A stretch of 64,000 bases of DNA from Roseibium litorale. Its GTDB lineage: Bacteria; Pseudomonadota; Alphaproteobacteria; Rhizobiales; Stappiaceae. Positions within the stretch are counted from its first letter, which is position 1; the number at the start of each line of letters is the position of its first letter. Location: the NCBI RefSeq assembly GCF_014842915.1, contig NZ_JACYXI010000003.1, positions 124,001-188,000 on the forward strand, read 5' to 3'. Both the position numbers and the translations under genes were made by a program. Of the stretch, positions 43,926-53,299 are shown piece by piece. Under the pieces are notes generated by a model. That model was not told the DNA's origin and did not search any database. It worked only from the letters and a program-made list of their open reading frames with translations.

Positions 43926-45239
43926 ATGTCTGTCGCAGCCTTGATGTTCCCGCTTCTGTTCCTGCTCATTCTAGCAGGCATTCCAATCGCCCTGTCATTG
44001 ACAATTGTGTCAGCGGGCGCTGGCATGATGGTCTTCGGACCAAATGTCTTCGCCCAACTCTACGGCTCCTTCTATTCCGCCGCGACCAACTTCATTCTGG
44101 CCGCCATCCCGATGTTCGTGCTGATGGGAGCCATTCTGGAACGGTCCGGCATTGCCGAGCGCCTGTTCAAGGTGATGCAGCTCTGGCTTGGCCGCTTGCC
44201 GGGTGGGCTTGCTGTGGCCACCATCGCCATGGGTGCGGTGTTTGCCGCGGCCGCTGGTGTTGTCGGGGCTGTGGAAGTGATGATCGGCATGATGGCCATC
44301 CCCGCCATGCAGCGCTTCCGATATTCCAATAGCCTGGTTGCCGGCACGATCTGCGCGGGCGGATCGCTCGGCACGATGATCCCGCCGTCGGTGATCGCGG
44401 TCATGTATGCCTCTCTTGCACAGATATCGGTCGGTGAATTGCTGGCGGGCATGATGTTCCCCGGCCTGCTGATGATCGTGCTCTTCATCGCCTATATCAT
44501 TGTCCATGGCCTGATCTGGCCGCCGGAAAAGACTGAAGCCCAGGCAGAGATGGACGAGATCCCGCTCCGGGAGAAGGTCACCCTGACCATCACGTCGCTT
44601 CTGCCGATCTTCGCGCTAATCTTCGCAGTGCTCGGCTCTCTGCTGGCAGGCATTGCCTCGCCAACGGAAGCTGCCTCTGTCGGTGCGGTCGGTGCGCTTG
44701 CACTGTGTGTTGCCTATGGCCGCTTCAGCGTTGCGATGCTGCGGGAATCCCTTCAGATCACCGTCCGCATATCGGCAATGATCCTCCTTATCGTCGCTGC
44801 TGGCACCATGTTCATGGGCACTTTCGCGGCAAACGGCGGCTCGCGCCTCATCCGCAATGCGGTGGAAGCAGCAGGCTTTGGCGACGCAGGCATCATCATC
44901 TTCTTCCTGGTGATCGTGTTCCTGCTGGGCTTTGTGCTGGACTGGACGGCCAACGTGCTGATCTGTGTGCCGCTCTTCACGCCCATCATCCGCCAAACCG
45001 GCATTGATCCGGTGTGGTTCGGCACCATGGTGATCGTGGTGATCCAGACCAGTTACCTGACGCCGCCAATGGCGTCGTCGATCTTCTATCTAAAGTCGAT
45101 CGCACCACCTGACATGACCTACGGCCAGATGTGCCGTGGTGTGGTGCCCTTCATTCTGCTGCAGCTCGTGACCCTGATCTTTCTCGCGCTCTTCCCGCAG
45201 CTTGCAACCTGGCTGCCGGAACAGATCGTGGGCTTCTGA
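43926..45239 (+). CDS. TRAP transporter large permease (DctM)
   Basis: 437 residues, about twelve membrane helices. Landmarks: LYGSFYSAATNFILAAIPMF, the GSLGTMIPPSVIAVMYA re-entrant loop, LAGIASPTEAASVGAVGAL, and the C-terminal QTSYLTPPMASSIFYLKS. It drives uptake with the sodium gradient. Followed after 100 bases by the lyase gene, with a short 6-base-pair hairpin at 45301-45316 in the gap. Confidence 0.93.
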   Translation: MSVAALMFPLLFLLILAGIPIALSLTIVSAGAGMMVFGPNVFAQLYGSFYSAATNFILAAIPMFVLMGAILERSGIAERLFKVMQLWLGRLPGGLAVATIAMGAVFAAAAGVVGAVEVMIGMMAIPAMQRFRYSNSLVAGTICAGGSLGTMIPPSVIAVMYASLAQISVGELLAGMMFPGLLMIVLFIAYIIVHGLIWPPEKTEAQAEMDEIPLREKVTLTITSLLPIFALIFAVLGSLLAGIASPTEAASVGAVGALALCVAYGRFSVAMLRESLQITVRISAMILLIVAAGTMFMGTFAANGGSRLIRNAVEAAGFGDAGIIIFFLVIVFLLGFVLDWTANVLICVPLFTPIIRQTGIDPVWFGTMVIVVIQTSYLTPPMASSIFYLKSIAPPDMTYGQMCRGVVPFILLQLVTLIFLALFPQLATWLPEQIVGF

Positions 45240-45339
45240 CGGACTTATAACAACCGCCGCCTCCTTTTGTGTGAGGCCGCAGACAAGACTTCTAGAATAC
45301 CCCGGCACAGGCCGGGACCAGACCCTGAGGAACTGAAAT

Positions 45340-46299
45340 ATGGCTGATACGACTTTCACCGGCTGCATGCCGGCCCTGATGACCCCTTGCAAGGCCGACA
45401 GAACACCGGATTTCGATGCCCTGGTGAAGAAGGGCAAGGAGCTGATTGCCGTCGGCATGTCTGCCGTCGTCTATTGCGGTTCCATGGGGGACTGGCCGCT
45501 TCTGACCGACGACCAGCGCAAGGAAGGCGTTGCCCGTCTCACTGCTGCCGGCGTTCCGGTCGTTGTCGGTACCGGTGCGATCAACACCAAGAGCGCGGTC
45601 TCGTTGGCTGCCCATGCTGCTGAAGTTGGCGCGCGCGGCCTGATGGTCATCCCGCGCGTTCTCTCCCGCGGCACGTCCGTTTCAGCCCAGAAGGCGCATT
45701 TCAAGGCGGTCCTGTCGGCAGCGCCGAAGCTGCCGGCGGTGATCTACAACAGCCCTTACTATGGCTTTGCCACCCGGGCCGATCTTTTCTTCGAACTGCG
45801 CCGGGATCATCCGAACCTGATCGGCTTCAAGGAGTTCGGCGGGGCAGCGGATCTGCGTTACGCGGCAGAGAACATCACCTCACAGAGCGACGATGTGACC
45901 CTGATGATCGGTGTCGACACCAACGTCTTCCATGGCTTCGTCAATTGTGGCGCGACCGGTGCCATCACCGGCATCGGCAATGCCCTGCCTAGGGAAGTCC
46001 TGCATCTGACGGCGCTGTGTAAGCTGGCTGCAACTGGCCATGTGGAAGCCCGTGTGAAGGCAAAGGAACTGGATGAAGCCCTGCATGTCCTGTCCACCTT
46101 CGACGAAGGCCCGGATCTGGTGCTCTTCTACAAGCATCTGATGGTTCTGACCGGCGATGCGGAATACACGCTGCATTTCAATGAGGAGGATGCCCTCAAT
46201 GACGCGCAGCGCAACTATGTCGAAGCCCAGTTCAAGCTCTTCCGCGATTGGTACGCGGGCTGGTCCAAGCAGCCGGGCATCGTGTCCGAGACCGCCTGA
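45340..46299 (+). CDS. DapA-superfamily lyase, possible pyrroline-4-hydroxy-2-carboxylate deaminase
   Basis: 319 residues, class I aldolase barrel of the DHDPS/NAL superfamily. GSMGDWPLLTDDQRKEG replaces the GTTGE phosphate-like loop of true DapA; Tyr is in VIYNSPYYGF and the Schiff-base Lys in LIGFKEFGG. These variants resemble HypD-type 1-pyrroline-4-hydroxy-2-carboxylate deaminases of hydroxyproline catabolism from memory, but no epimerase or oxidase gene is nearby, so another keto-acid lyase is possible. It ends a regulator-TRAP-lyase operon before a strong terminator. Confidence 0.75.
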   Translation: MADTTFTGCMPALMTPCKADRTPDFDALVKKGKELIAVGMSAVVYCGSMGDWPLLTDDQRKEGVARLTAAGVPVVVGTGAINTKSAVSLAAHAAEVGARGLMVIPRVLSRGTSVSAQKAHFKAVLSAAPKLPAVIYNSPYYGFATRADLFFELRRDHPNLIGFKEFGGAADLRYAAENITSQSDDVTLMIGVDTNVFHGFVNCGATGAITGIGNALPREVLHLTALCKLAATGHVEARVKAKELDEALHVLSTFDEGPDLVLFYKHLMVLTGDAEYTLHFNEEDALNDAQRNYVEAQFKLFRDWYAGWSKQPGIVSETA

Positions 46300-46323
46300 C
46301 CCCGTGTCCGGATGCTGAAATGC

Positions 46324-46360
46324 AAAACCCCGCCCGGAGAAACGCTCCGGGCGGGGTTTT
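46324..46360. terminator. Bidirectional Rho-independent terminator
   Basis: Arms AAAACCCCGCCCGGAG (46324-46339) and its exact complement (46345-46360) around a 5-base loop. TTTT follows on the plus strand and the AAAA gives TTTT on the minus strand. It ends the TRAP-lyase operon and the convergent exporter gene. Confidence 0.9.
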
Positions 46361-46376
46361 CGCTTTTGGTTTGAAT

Positions 46377-48110
46377 TCAGTGGATCTCTGCCTCTTCCAG
46401 AAACTGCACGTCATGCATGCGGCGGTAGAGGCTGTTTTCGCGGGACAGAAGATCCTTGTGGGTGCCCTGCTCGGCTATCCGCCCCTTGTCGATGACGACG
46501 ATCCGGTCGGCCTTGCGGATGGTCGCCAGACGGTGGGCGATGACCAGAGTGGTCCGTTCGCGTGACAGTTCTTCCAGTGAGGCTTGAATGTCCCGCTCTG
46601 TCTGGGTGTCGAGGGCTGAGGTTGCCTCGTCCAGAATCAGAATAGGCGGGTCCTTGACGAAAATCCGGGCGATGGCGAGACGCTGCTTCTGGCCGCCGGA
46701 GAGCTTCACTCCGCGCTCGCCAATCACCGTGTCGAGACCCTCAGGCAAGGTCTCCAGCACCTTGTCAAAGCTGGCCCGGCGCAGGGCTTCCATAATGTCT
46801 TCTTCGCTGGCGCCGATCCGGCCATAGGCGACATTCTCGCGCAAGGTGCCGCCGAAGAGGAAGACATCCTGCTGGACGATGCCGATGTTCCGGCGCAGGG
46901 ACGCCAGCGTCATTTCCTGAACGTTCAGGCCATCAATGGTGATGGCTCCGCCGGTCACGTCATAAAAGCGCGGCAGGAGTGAGCAAAGGGTGGTTTTGCC
47001 TGCCCCCGATGGACCAACGAAGGCGATGGTCTCACCAGAGCGGATGTCTAGGCTGATGTCCTGAAGGATCGGGCGTTCATCGCTGTAGCCGAAGCTGACA
47101 CGGTCAAAGCGGATATCGCCCGCCAGATGCTTGACAGGCTTAGCGCCAGGCAGATCGGCGACATCCGGCTCGGTCGCAAGAAGTTCCAGATAGCGGCGGA
47201 ACCCGGCAATCCCCTTCGGATAGGTTTCGATCACCGCGTTGATCTTGTCGATGGGACGGAAAAAGACCGTTACAAGCAGCAGAAAGCTTACGAAGCCCCC
47301 GTAGCTCAGATGCTCGCGCAACACCATGTAGCTGCCCGCCAGCATCACAGTGAGCTGGACCAGCCGCATGCTCATGTAGCTGAGCGAGGTGGAGGCCGCC
47401 ATAATCTTGTAAGCTTCCAGCTTGGTGCTGCGGTAGCTTGTGTTTGCCTTGGCAAAGAGCTTGCGCTCGTGATCTTCGTTGGCAAAGGCCTGGACCAGGC
47501 GAATGCCGCCGACGTTTTCCTCAACACGCACGTTGAAGTCACCGACCCGGCCATAAAGCGCCTGCCAGTTCCGGGTCATGCGGCCGCCGTACCGGCTGGT
47601 CACCCAGGCAACCAGCGGCACAATGACAGCGGTGATCAGGGCGAGCTCCGTATTGATGAACGCCATCAGCACGAAGGCGCCGATAAAGGTCATAATGGCA
47701 ATGAAGAGATCCTCGGGGCCGTGGTGGGCAACCTCGCCGATTTCTTCTAGGTCCTTTGTGATGCGGGCAATCAGGTGCCCGGTCTTCTGGTTGTCGTAGA
47801 ACCGGAACGAGAGCTTCTGCAGATGCTCGAAAGCCTTGCGGCGCATATCGGTCTCAATGTTGATCCCGAGCATGTGGCCCCAGTAGACCACCACGGCCGT
47901 CAGGGCGGTGTTGGCGGCATACATCACCAGAAGGCCAGCCGCCGAGATCAGGATCAGCTCGATACTTCGGGTGGGCAGAAGATCGTCGACGAAGAGCTTC
48001 ACTGCCATCGGAAAGGCAAGCTCCAGCAAACCGGCAAGGATTGCACAGCCGAAGTCGAGCAGGAAAAGGGTCTTGTAGGGGGCGTAGTAGGCTGCAAAGC
48101 GGCGGAGCAT
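46377..48110 (-). CDS. ABC exporter, fused permease and ATPase (MsbA type)
   Basis: 577 residues from ATG 48110; TTG 48152 would add 14 residues without support. Six membrane helices, then an ATPase domain with Walker A GPSGAGKTT, signature KLSGGQKQRLAIARI, and Walker B PILILDEATSALD. The layout is that of MsbA/lipid or multidrug homodimeric exporters. Substrate unknown. No peptidase domain is present, so it is not the C39-type exporter expected for double-glycine peptides. It stands alone between a terminator and the LacI gene. Confidence 0.9.
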   Translation of the reverse strand: MLRRFAAYYAPYKTLFLLDFGCAILAGLLELAFPMAVKLFVDDLLPTRSIELILISAAGLLVMYAANTALTAVVVYWGHMLGINIETDMRRKAFEHLQKLSFRFYDNQKTGHLIARITKDLEEIGEVAHHGPEDLFIAIMTFIGAFVLMAFINTELALITAVIVPLVAWVTSRYGGRMTRNWQALYGRVGDFNVRVEENVGGIRLVQAFANEDHERKLFAKANTSYRSTKLEAYKIMAASTSLSYMSMRLVQLTVMLAGSYMVLREHLSYGGFVSFLLLVTVFFRPIDKINAVIETYPKGIAGFRRYLELLATEPDVADLPGAKPVKHLAGDIRFDRVSFGYSDERPILQDISLDIRSGETIAFVGPSGAGKTTLCSLLPRFYDVTGGAITIDGLNVQEMTLASLRRNIGIVQQDVFLFGGTLRENVAYGRIGASEEDIMEALRRASFDKVLETLPEGLDTVIGERGVKLSGGQKQRLAIARIFVKDPPILILDEATSALDTQTERDIQASLEELSRERTTLVIAHRLATIRKADRIVVIDKGRIAEQGTHKDLLSRENSLYRRMHDVQFLEEAEIH

Positions 48111-48357
48111 CAAACTGCTTTCCGGGGTCTGGGACAATTGGATTTGCTGCAAATCAGAGCGGGGAACCCTGCAGGAAAATCAAAAAAATTCCGTTCAAGC
48201 TGAGCTTGGCGAGTGAAATACGAGCTCAACTTTTGCTGGAGGCAAAAAGCCAGACAGGGCGCTGGTTGTCAACGGAATAAGGCGGGCAGGTGAATAAAGC
48301 GGGCAGGTATTGTACCGCTGTGTCACACCGGCGGCCGCCAAATCCCGGACCTCTCAC

Positions 48358-49416
48358 TTACTCAGCAACTTTCGCCGTGGAATCCCGGACCACAAGCTTG
48401 ACCGCTGTCTCTGTATAGGTCGCAAGCGGGTCCAGCCCCCTGATCCGTTCGAGCAAACGGTTGACGCTGCGTGCGCCAATGTCTTCGGCATCCACGCGGA
48501 TCGTTGTCAGCGGAACCGAGTTCAGGGCCGCTGTCGGGATATCATCGAAGCCTACGACGGAGACGTCCTCAGGCACTTTGATCCCGGCTTCGCTCAGGGC
48601 TGCGATCGCTCCGAATGCACAGGCGTCGTTGCAGCACAGGATCGCGGTGAAGCCGGTTTTCCCCTTTGCCTCGATCCACTGCTTGATGGCCTGGTAGGCC
48701 AAATGGGTGCGCATGGCTTCAAGTTCCACGACCAGATCGTTGTGGTCTTCAAGCCCGGCATCCAGCATCGCCTTCACGCAACCAGCCATCCGGTCGCGGA
48801 TGGTCGGACGGGGGGAGTGGGTCAGCCTCAGGATGCGGGTGTGGCCAAGTTGCGTGAGATGTCGGGCGCCCAGGTAGCCGCCGGTCCGGTTTGCGGGCGC
48901 GACGGCGTCAAGGCGCATCAGGGGTTCGCGGCCATTGACGATGACGGCCGGAATGCCGCGCTCGTGCAACAGGGAGACGATGTCTTCATGCTGCATGGAA
49001 AAAAGCAGATAGCCGGAGGTTGCCGCATCCGGATCAAGCTGGCGCATGGCCGCCGGATTGACCAGCTGCATGGACATGGGCAGGCCCAGCTCTCTCGCGC
49101 GCTTTTCCATACCGGCCTGAACGGCCTGCATGAATTCTCCGGTCGCGCTTTCTGCAAGGTGGAGATCGGACAGGACCGTCAGCACCCCGCCGGGCTGCGA
49201 GGTGCCTGCGTAGTTGAGCCGTTCGGCTGCCTGTTGAATGCGGGAGCGGACTTCCGAGGAAATTCCCGGCATGCCCTTAAGTGCCCGGGATGCTGTGCTG
49301 ATGGAAACGCCGACTGCGTCGGCAATATCCTTCAGGGTCACCTTGCCGGAAGCCGGGGGCTGGAAAGCGTTCTCGCCTGCATTTGCGCGGTCGCTGTCGG
49401 TCAAGGTCATCCCCAT
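48358..49416 (-). CDS. LacI-family regulator of the uronic-glycan locus
   Basis: 352 residues. A 24-residue polar tail precedes the HTH (VTLKDIADAVGVSISTASRAL), then the hinge and a Peripla_BP_3 domain ending in VVGFDDIPTAALNSVPLTTI. Divergent from the heparinase-ABC-GH88 operon with a 184-base spacer full of inverted repeats, so it most likely represses that operon and responds to an unsaturated uronyl sugar. Confidence 0.92.
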   Translation of the reverse strand: MGMTLTDSDRANAGENAFQPPASGKVTLKDIADAVGVSISTASRALKGMPGISSEVRSRIQQAAERLNYAGTSQPGGVLTVLSDLHLAESATGEFMQAVQAGMEKRARELGLPMSMQLVNPAAMRQLDPDAATSGYLLFSMQHEDIVSLLHERGIPAVIVNGREPLMRLDAVAPANRTGGYLGARHLTQLGHTRILRLTHSPRPTIRDRMAGCVKAMLDAGLEDHNDLVVELEAMRTHLAYQAIKQWIEAKGKTGFTAILCCNDACAFGAIAALSEAGIKVPEDVSVVGFDDIPTAALNSVPLTTIRVDAEDIGARSVNRLLERIRGLDPLATYTETAVKLVVRDSTAKVAE

Positions 49417-49471
49417 TTTAGAATCGTTCTATCTGTCCGGACGCCCCGCATTTTTAGGGGTTCAGGATCTA

Positions 49472-49489
49472 TTTTGCAATTATGCAAAA
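49472..49489. promoter_or_regulatory. Inverted repeat in the LacI / heparinase spacer
   Basis: TTTTGCA-ATTA-TGCAAAA, perfect 7-base arms, 56 bases before the LacI gene start. It overlaps the likely LacI promoter and may be an autoregulatory site. Confidence 0.45.
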
Positions 49490-49490
49490 G

Positions 49491-49516
49491 TTACGCAAAA
49501 AAGCAAATTTGCGTAA
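49491..49516. promoter_or_regulatory. Candidate LacI operator pair before the heparinase operon
   Basis: Arms TTACGCAAA / TTTGCGTAA, 9 bases, 8-base spacer. Each arm has a LacI-like pseudo-palindrome with central CG (TTACGCAA, TTGCGTAA); the CG centres are 18 bases apart. A TTGACT at 49531-49536 is a possible -35 box just downstream; the -10 is not clear. Confidence 0.6.
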
Positions 49517-49600
49517 ATTGCAAAAAATAATTGACTTTGCGACGATGGTTTGTCTGACTAAGGCCGTTCGCCGGGAGGGCGACAGGAGGAGTTTTCCGTC

Positions 49601-51430
49601 GTGGATTTGGCTGGTCAGGAGCAGGCCCCGGAACACCGGGTATCTGGATGCGTGAGCGCATCTGGTGCAACCTTGCGTGATTTTGTGCCCGGCCCGGACG
49701 CGTCAGACCGCTCTTTCTGGGTCAGCCTGCCTAAGAATATCCAAGCTGATCTTCTTGCCGGTGGCGAAGAGGCTCTTGCACGCGGATGGGGTCTGCTGAC
49801 CGCCTGCGGCTACCGGGCCTACCGGGAACAGGGCGACCGGGCCGGCTATGAGACGATCTATTTCCAGCGCCGCCGTGAGGTGAATGCGCTGGCTCTTGCG
49901 GAAGCTGTCGAAGGGCAGGGACGGTTTCTTGATGCGCTCGTCGATGGCCTTTACCTGATCCTTGAGGAAAGCGGCTGGCAGCTTCCGGCTCACAACGCCC
50001 ACCAGCGGGGCGGGGTGCGGGATCTCCTGCCGGATCCGGATAATCCGGTCGTGGATCTCTTTGCAGCGGAAACCGCCGCCCAGCTCGCGGTCGTTGCCCA
50101 TCTTCATGGCGATGCGCTGGATCGCCTGTCTCCGGCCATCCTGTCCCGGATCGACAGGGAGGTCCTGCAGCGTGTGCTGAAGCCTTACCTTGACCGGCAT
50201 TTCTGGTGGATGGGGAACGGCGACGAGCCGATGAACAACTGGACAGCTTGGTGCAGCCAGAATGTCCTCATCAGTGCTTTCACCCGTCCTTTCGATGCCG
50301 CTCTCCGGCAGAAGGTCTTGCAAAAAGCAGCAGGAAGCCTGGATGCCTTTCTGAAGGATTTCGGGGAAGATGGCGCCTGCGAGGAAGGGGCCTTCTACTA
50401 TCGCCATGGCACGCTTTGCCTGTTCGGAGCCTTGAACGTGATTGATCGGGTGGCTCCGGGCAGCGTCTCGGCGCTGTGGAACTGGCCTAAGCTCCGCAAC
50501 ATGGCGGAGTTCATTGCTCACAATCACGTTGCCGGCCGGACCTATATCAATTTCGCGGATGCTTCCGCCGTGCTGGAACCTTGTGGAGCACGGGAGTTTC
50601 TGGCGGGCAAAGCCGTTGGTTCGAAGCCGCTCTGTGCGCTGGCCGCGAAAGACGCGAAGGCCAACCCGCGCCCGGATCTGCCGGACGAAATCAATCTCTC
50701 CTACCGGCTCCTTGCCCTCAGCACGCACGCAGAGATGCAAGCTTATAACGAGCCTATGACTGGTCTTCCGGATATCTACTATCCGAGCTGCGGACTGTTC
50801 ATTGCGCGGGATGATCGATTTGTTCTGGCGGTGAAGGCCGGAGACAATGATGACGGCCATAATCACAATGATGTTGGCAGCCTGACGGTCTATAAGGACG
50901 GCGAGCCGGTTCTGATCGACGTTGGCGTCGAGACCTATACGGCCAAGACCTTCTCCCCGCAGCGCTACGAGATCTGGACCATGCAGTCCGGCTTTCACAA
51001 TCTTCCGGGCTTCGGCGGTGTGCAGCAGCAGGCAGGTCTGACCTTTGCCGCGCGGGATGTGAGCGTTGATCTGTCTGACGAGGTTGCCTCCATCCAGATG
51101 GATATTGCCGGGGCCTATCCGGAAGAGGCGCAACTGCGCAGCTACAGGCGCACGGTCCGGCTGTTGAAGGGCAGGGGGATTGAGCTCGAGGACCGTCATG
51201 ACGGTGACCTGCCTGCGGTGCTCTCCCTGATGCTGGGCGACCGGCCCGAGATTTCCGGCACGTCGCTCCGCTTGAGGTCCGGTGTCTGTCTCTCGCTGGA
51301 AGGCGCGGGGCAGCTGAAGCTTGAAGAGATTCCCGTCACGGACGGGCGTCTGCGCCTTGCCTGGCCGGAGAGCATTTACCGCGTGCTGGTGCCGCTTTCC
51401 GGGCCGGTGCTGCGCTTGCGGATCGAATAG
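49601..51430 (+). CDS. Heparinase II/III-family polysaccharide lyase
   Basis: 609 residues from GTG 49601 with AGGAGG 11 bases upstream. An N-terminal alpha/alpha-toroid (WMGNGDEPMNNWTAWCSQNV, EEGAFYYRHG) is followed by a C-terminal beta-sandwich with the diagnostic HNHNDVGSLTVYKDGEPVLIDVG split at the conserved His-Asp motif. No signal peptide is seen, so it probably cleaves imported oligosaccharides by beta-elimination, giving a 4,5-unsaturated uronyl end. Exact polysaccharide is not readable. Confidence 0.88.
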   Translation: MDLAGQEQAPEHRVSGCVSASGATLRDFVPGPDASDRSFWVSLPKNIQADLLAGGEEALARGWGLLTACGYRAYREQGDRAGYETIYFQRRREVNALALAEAVEGQGRFLDALVDGLYLILEESGWQLPAHNAHQRGGVRDLLPDPDNPVVDLFAAETAAQLAVVAHLHGDALDRLSPAILSRIDREVLQRVLKPYLDRHFWWMGNGDEPMNNWTAWCSQNVLISAFTRPFDAALRQKVLQKAAGSLDAFLKDFGEDGACEEGAFYYRHGTLCLFGALNVIDRVAPGSVSALWNWPKLRNMAEFIAHNHVAGRTYINFADASAVLEPCGAREFLAGKAVGSKPLCALAAKDAKANPRPDLPDEINLSYRLLALSTHAEMQAYNEPMTGLPDIYYPSCGLFIARDDRFVLAVKAGDNDDGHNHNDVGSLTVYKDGEPVLIDVGVETYTAKTFSPQRYEIWTMQSGFHNLPGFGGVQQQAGLTFAARDVSVDLSDEVASIQMDIAGAYPEEAQLRSYRRTVRLLKGRGIELEDRHDGDLPAVLSLMLGDRPEISGTSLRLRSGVCLSLEGAGQLKLEEIPVTDGRLRLAWPESIYRVLVPLSGPVLRLRIE

Positions 51431-51444
51431 GAGGAAGACCCCGG

Positions 51445-52428
51445 GTGACAATCACGACGGAAAAGACAGCGGCAGGAACCGGTGCCAGCCTAGCAGTCCG
51501 CGCGGCCGCCAGGTCTCCGGTCCGCACGGCGGTTTCCAAACGCCGGCGGAAGATCATGAACACGCTGGTCGCCTATTCGTTCATTGCTCCGAACTTCATC
51601 GGCTTTGCAGTTTTCACGCTCGGGCCGATCCTGTTTGCCTTCGTCCTTGCCTTCATGCGCTGGGACGGCAGCAATCCGATGGAGTTTGCAGGCCTCGACA
51701 ATTTCTGGCGGCTGTTTTCTGACCGGGTGTTTCAGGCCGCATTCTGGAACACGATCATCTTCACCGGCTTCGTGGTGCCGCTGACGCTGATCTGTTCGCT
51801 CGGACTTGCCATCCTTCTGAACCAGAAGATCTTCGGCCGGAATTTCTTCCGCACGGTGGCCTTCTTCCCCTATGTGGCCTCGCTCGTGGCGGTGGCCGTC
51901 GTCTGGAACATGATCTTCAATCCGGAATTCGGTCCGGTGAACATGATCCTCTACACGCTGGGCGTTGATCCGAGCAATCTGCCGGGTTGGGCTGCCGACC
52001 GGCACTGGGCCATGGTCACGGTCATCCTGTTTTCCGTCTGGAAGAACATGGGCTACTTCATGGTTATCTATCTGGCGGGCCTTCAGGGCATCAGTGCGGA
52101 ACTCTATGAGGCGGCGGATATCGACGGGGCAACGCCCTGGCAGAAGTTCTGGCGCATCACCCTGCCGCAGCTCGCGCCGACCACTTTCTTTGTCTCGGTG
52201 ATGCTGACGATCCAGTCCTTCAAGGTGTTCGACCAGATCTTCATGATCACCCAGGGCGGTCCCGGCACCTCTACCCTTGTGCTCGTCTATCACATCTATA
52301 ACCAGGCCTTCATTTCTTGGGATCTCGGCTATTCGAGCATGGTCGCGCTTGTGCTGTTCCTCCTGGTTCTTGCCATCACGATCATCCAGTTCCGCTGGAG
52401 CCAGAGGAATGAAGGAGACACCGCATGA
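51445..52428 (+). CDS. CUT1 ABC permease (MalF type), uronic-glycan locus
   Basis: 327 residues from GTG 51445 preceded by AGGAGGAAG. A basic cytoplasmic tail of about 35 residues precedes six membrane helices. EAA loop: ELYEAADIDGATPWQKFWRITLPQL. Four-base overlap with the next permease gene. Confidence 0.93.
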   Translation: MTITTEKTAAGTGASLAVRAAARSPVRTAVSKRRRKIMNTLVAYSFIAPNFIGFAVFTLGPILFAFVLAFMRWDGSNPMEFAGLDNFWRLFSDRVFQAAFWNTIIFTGFVVPLTLICSLGLAILLNQKIFGRNFFRTVAFFPYVASLVAVAVVWNMIFNPEFGPVNMILYTLGVDPSNLPGWAADRHWAMVTVILFSVWKNMGYFMVIYLAGLQGISAELYEAADIDGATPWQKFWRITLPQLAPTTFFVSVMLTIQSFKVFDQIFMITQGGPGTSTLVLVYHIYNQAFISWDLGYSSMVALVLFLLVLAITIIQFRWSQRNEGDTA

Positions 52429-53297
52429 CATCTGTCAGCCTTGCCACGTCCTCCGAAACGCTGAAGCGGCCGCCACGCCGGATTAACTGGGGGCTGATCC
52501 TGACCTATGCGGTCGTGATCATCGTCACCCTGACCATGCTGGCCCCCTTCGTCTGGATGCTGTCCGCCTCGCTGAAACTGGACCGGGACGTGTTCGCTTT
52601 CCCGATCGAGTGGATCCCCTCCGAGCCGCGCTGGCAGAATTACATCGACATCTGGACCAAGATCCCGCTTGGCATCTTCGTGCTCAACACGACCAAGCTG
52701 ACGGTCATCGTCACCGTCTTGCAGCTGCTGACATCCAGCTTTGCCGCCTATGCCTTTGCCAAGTTGCACTTCCCCTACCGGAATGCGCTGTTCCTTGCCT
52801 ATATCGCCACGATCGCGATGCCCTGGCAGGTCTATATGGTGCCGCAGTTCATTCTGATGCGGGAGTTCGGGCTGAACAACACCCACATGGCGCTGATCTG
52901 CCTGCAGGCCTTCACCGCCTTTGGCGTGTTCCTGATGCGCCAGTTCTACATGTCGATCCCGGATGAACTGTGTGAGGCCGCGCGGATCGACGGCATGAGC
53001 GAATACGGCATCTGGTGGCGCATCATGCTGCCCCTGTCCATGCCGGCCCTGTCGACGCTGACGATCTTCACCTTCGTCAACACCTGGAACGACTTCCTCG
53101 GCCCCTTGATCTACCTGACCAAAACCGACCTGAAGACGATCCAGATCGGCATCCGGATGTTCATCACGCAATACACCCAGGAATACGGACTGATCATGGC
53201 CGCGTCCGTCGTGTCGCTGATCCCGGTTCTAATCGTGTTCCTCGCACTGCAACGCTTCTTTGTCGAAGGCATCGCCTCGACGGGACTTAAGGGATAA
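52425..53297 (+). CDS. CUT1 ABC permease (MalG type), uronic-glycan locus
   Basis: 290 residues, six membrane helices, EAA loop ELCEAARIDGMSEYGIWWRIMLPLS. LDRDVFAFPIEWIPSEPRWQNY is the usual periplasmic segment after helix 1. Couples to the ATPase encoded two genes downstream. Confidence 0.93.
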   Translation: MTSVSLATSSETLKRPPRRINWGLILTYAVVIIVTLTMLAPFVWMLSASLKLDRDVFAFPIEWIPSEPRWQNYIDIWTKIPLGIFVLNTTKLTVIVTVLQLLTSSFAAYAFAKLHFPYRNALFLAYIATIAMPWQVYMVPQFILMREFGLNNTHMALICLQAFTAFGVFLMRQFYMSIPDELCEAARIDGMSEYGIWWRIMLPLSMPALSTLTIFTFVNTWNDFLGPLIYLTKTDLKTIQIGIRMFITQYTQEYGLIMAASVVSLIPVLIVFLALQRFFVEGIASTGLKG

Positions 53298-53299
53298 TC

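Noticed and set aside
45301-45316. Short hairpin between the DctM and lyase genes
   Set aside because: Only six base pairs and no T-run; too weak to call as a terminator or regulator.
46377-48110. MsbA-type exporter as the RiPP exporter
   Set aside because: It lacks the N-terminal C39 peptidase domain, lies 13 kb away on the other strand, and has its own terminator.
49703-51451. Long frame antisense to the heparinase-family gene
   Set aside because: Third-position GC shadow; no motif, no ribosome site, and the sense gene is clear.
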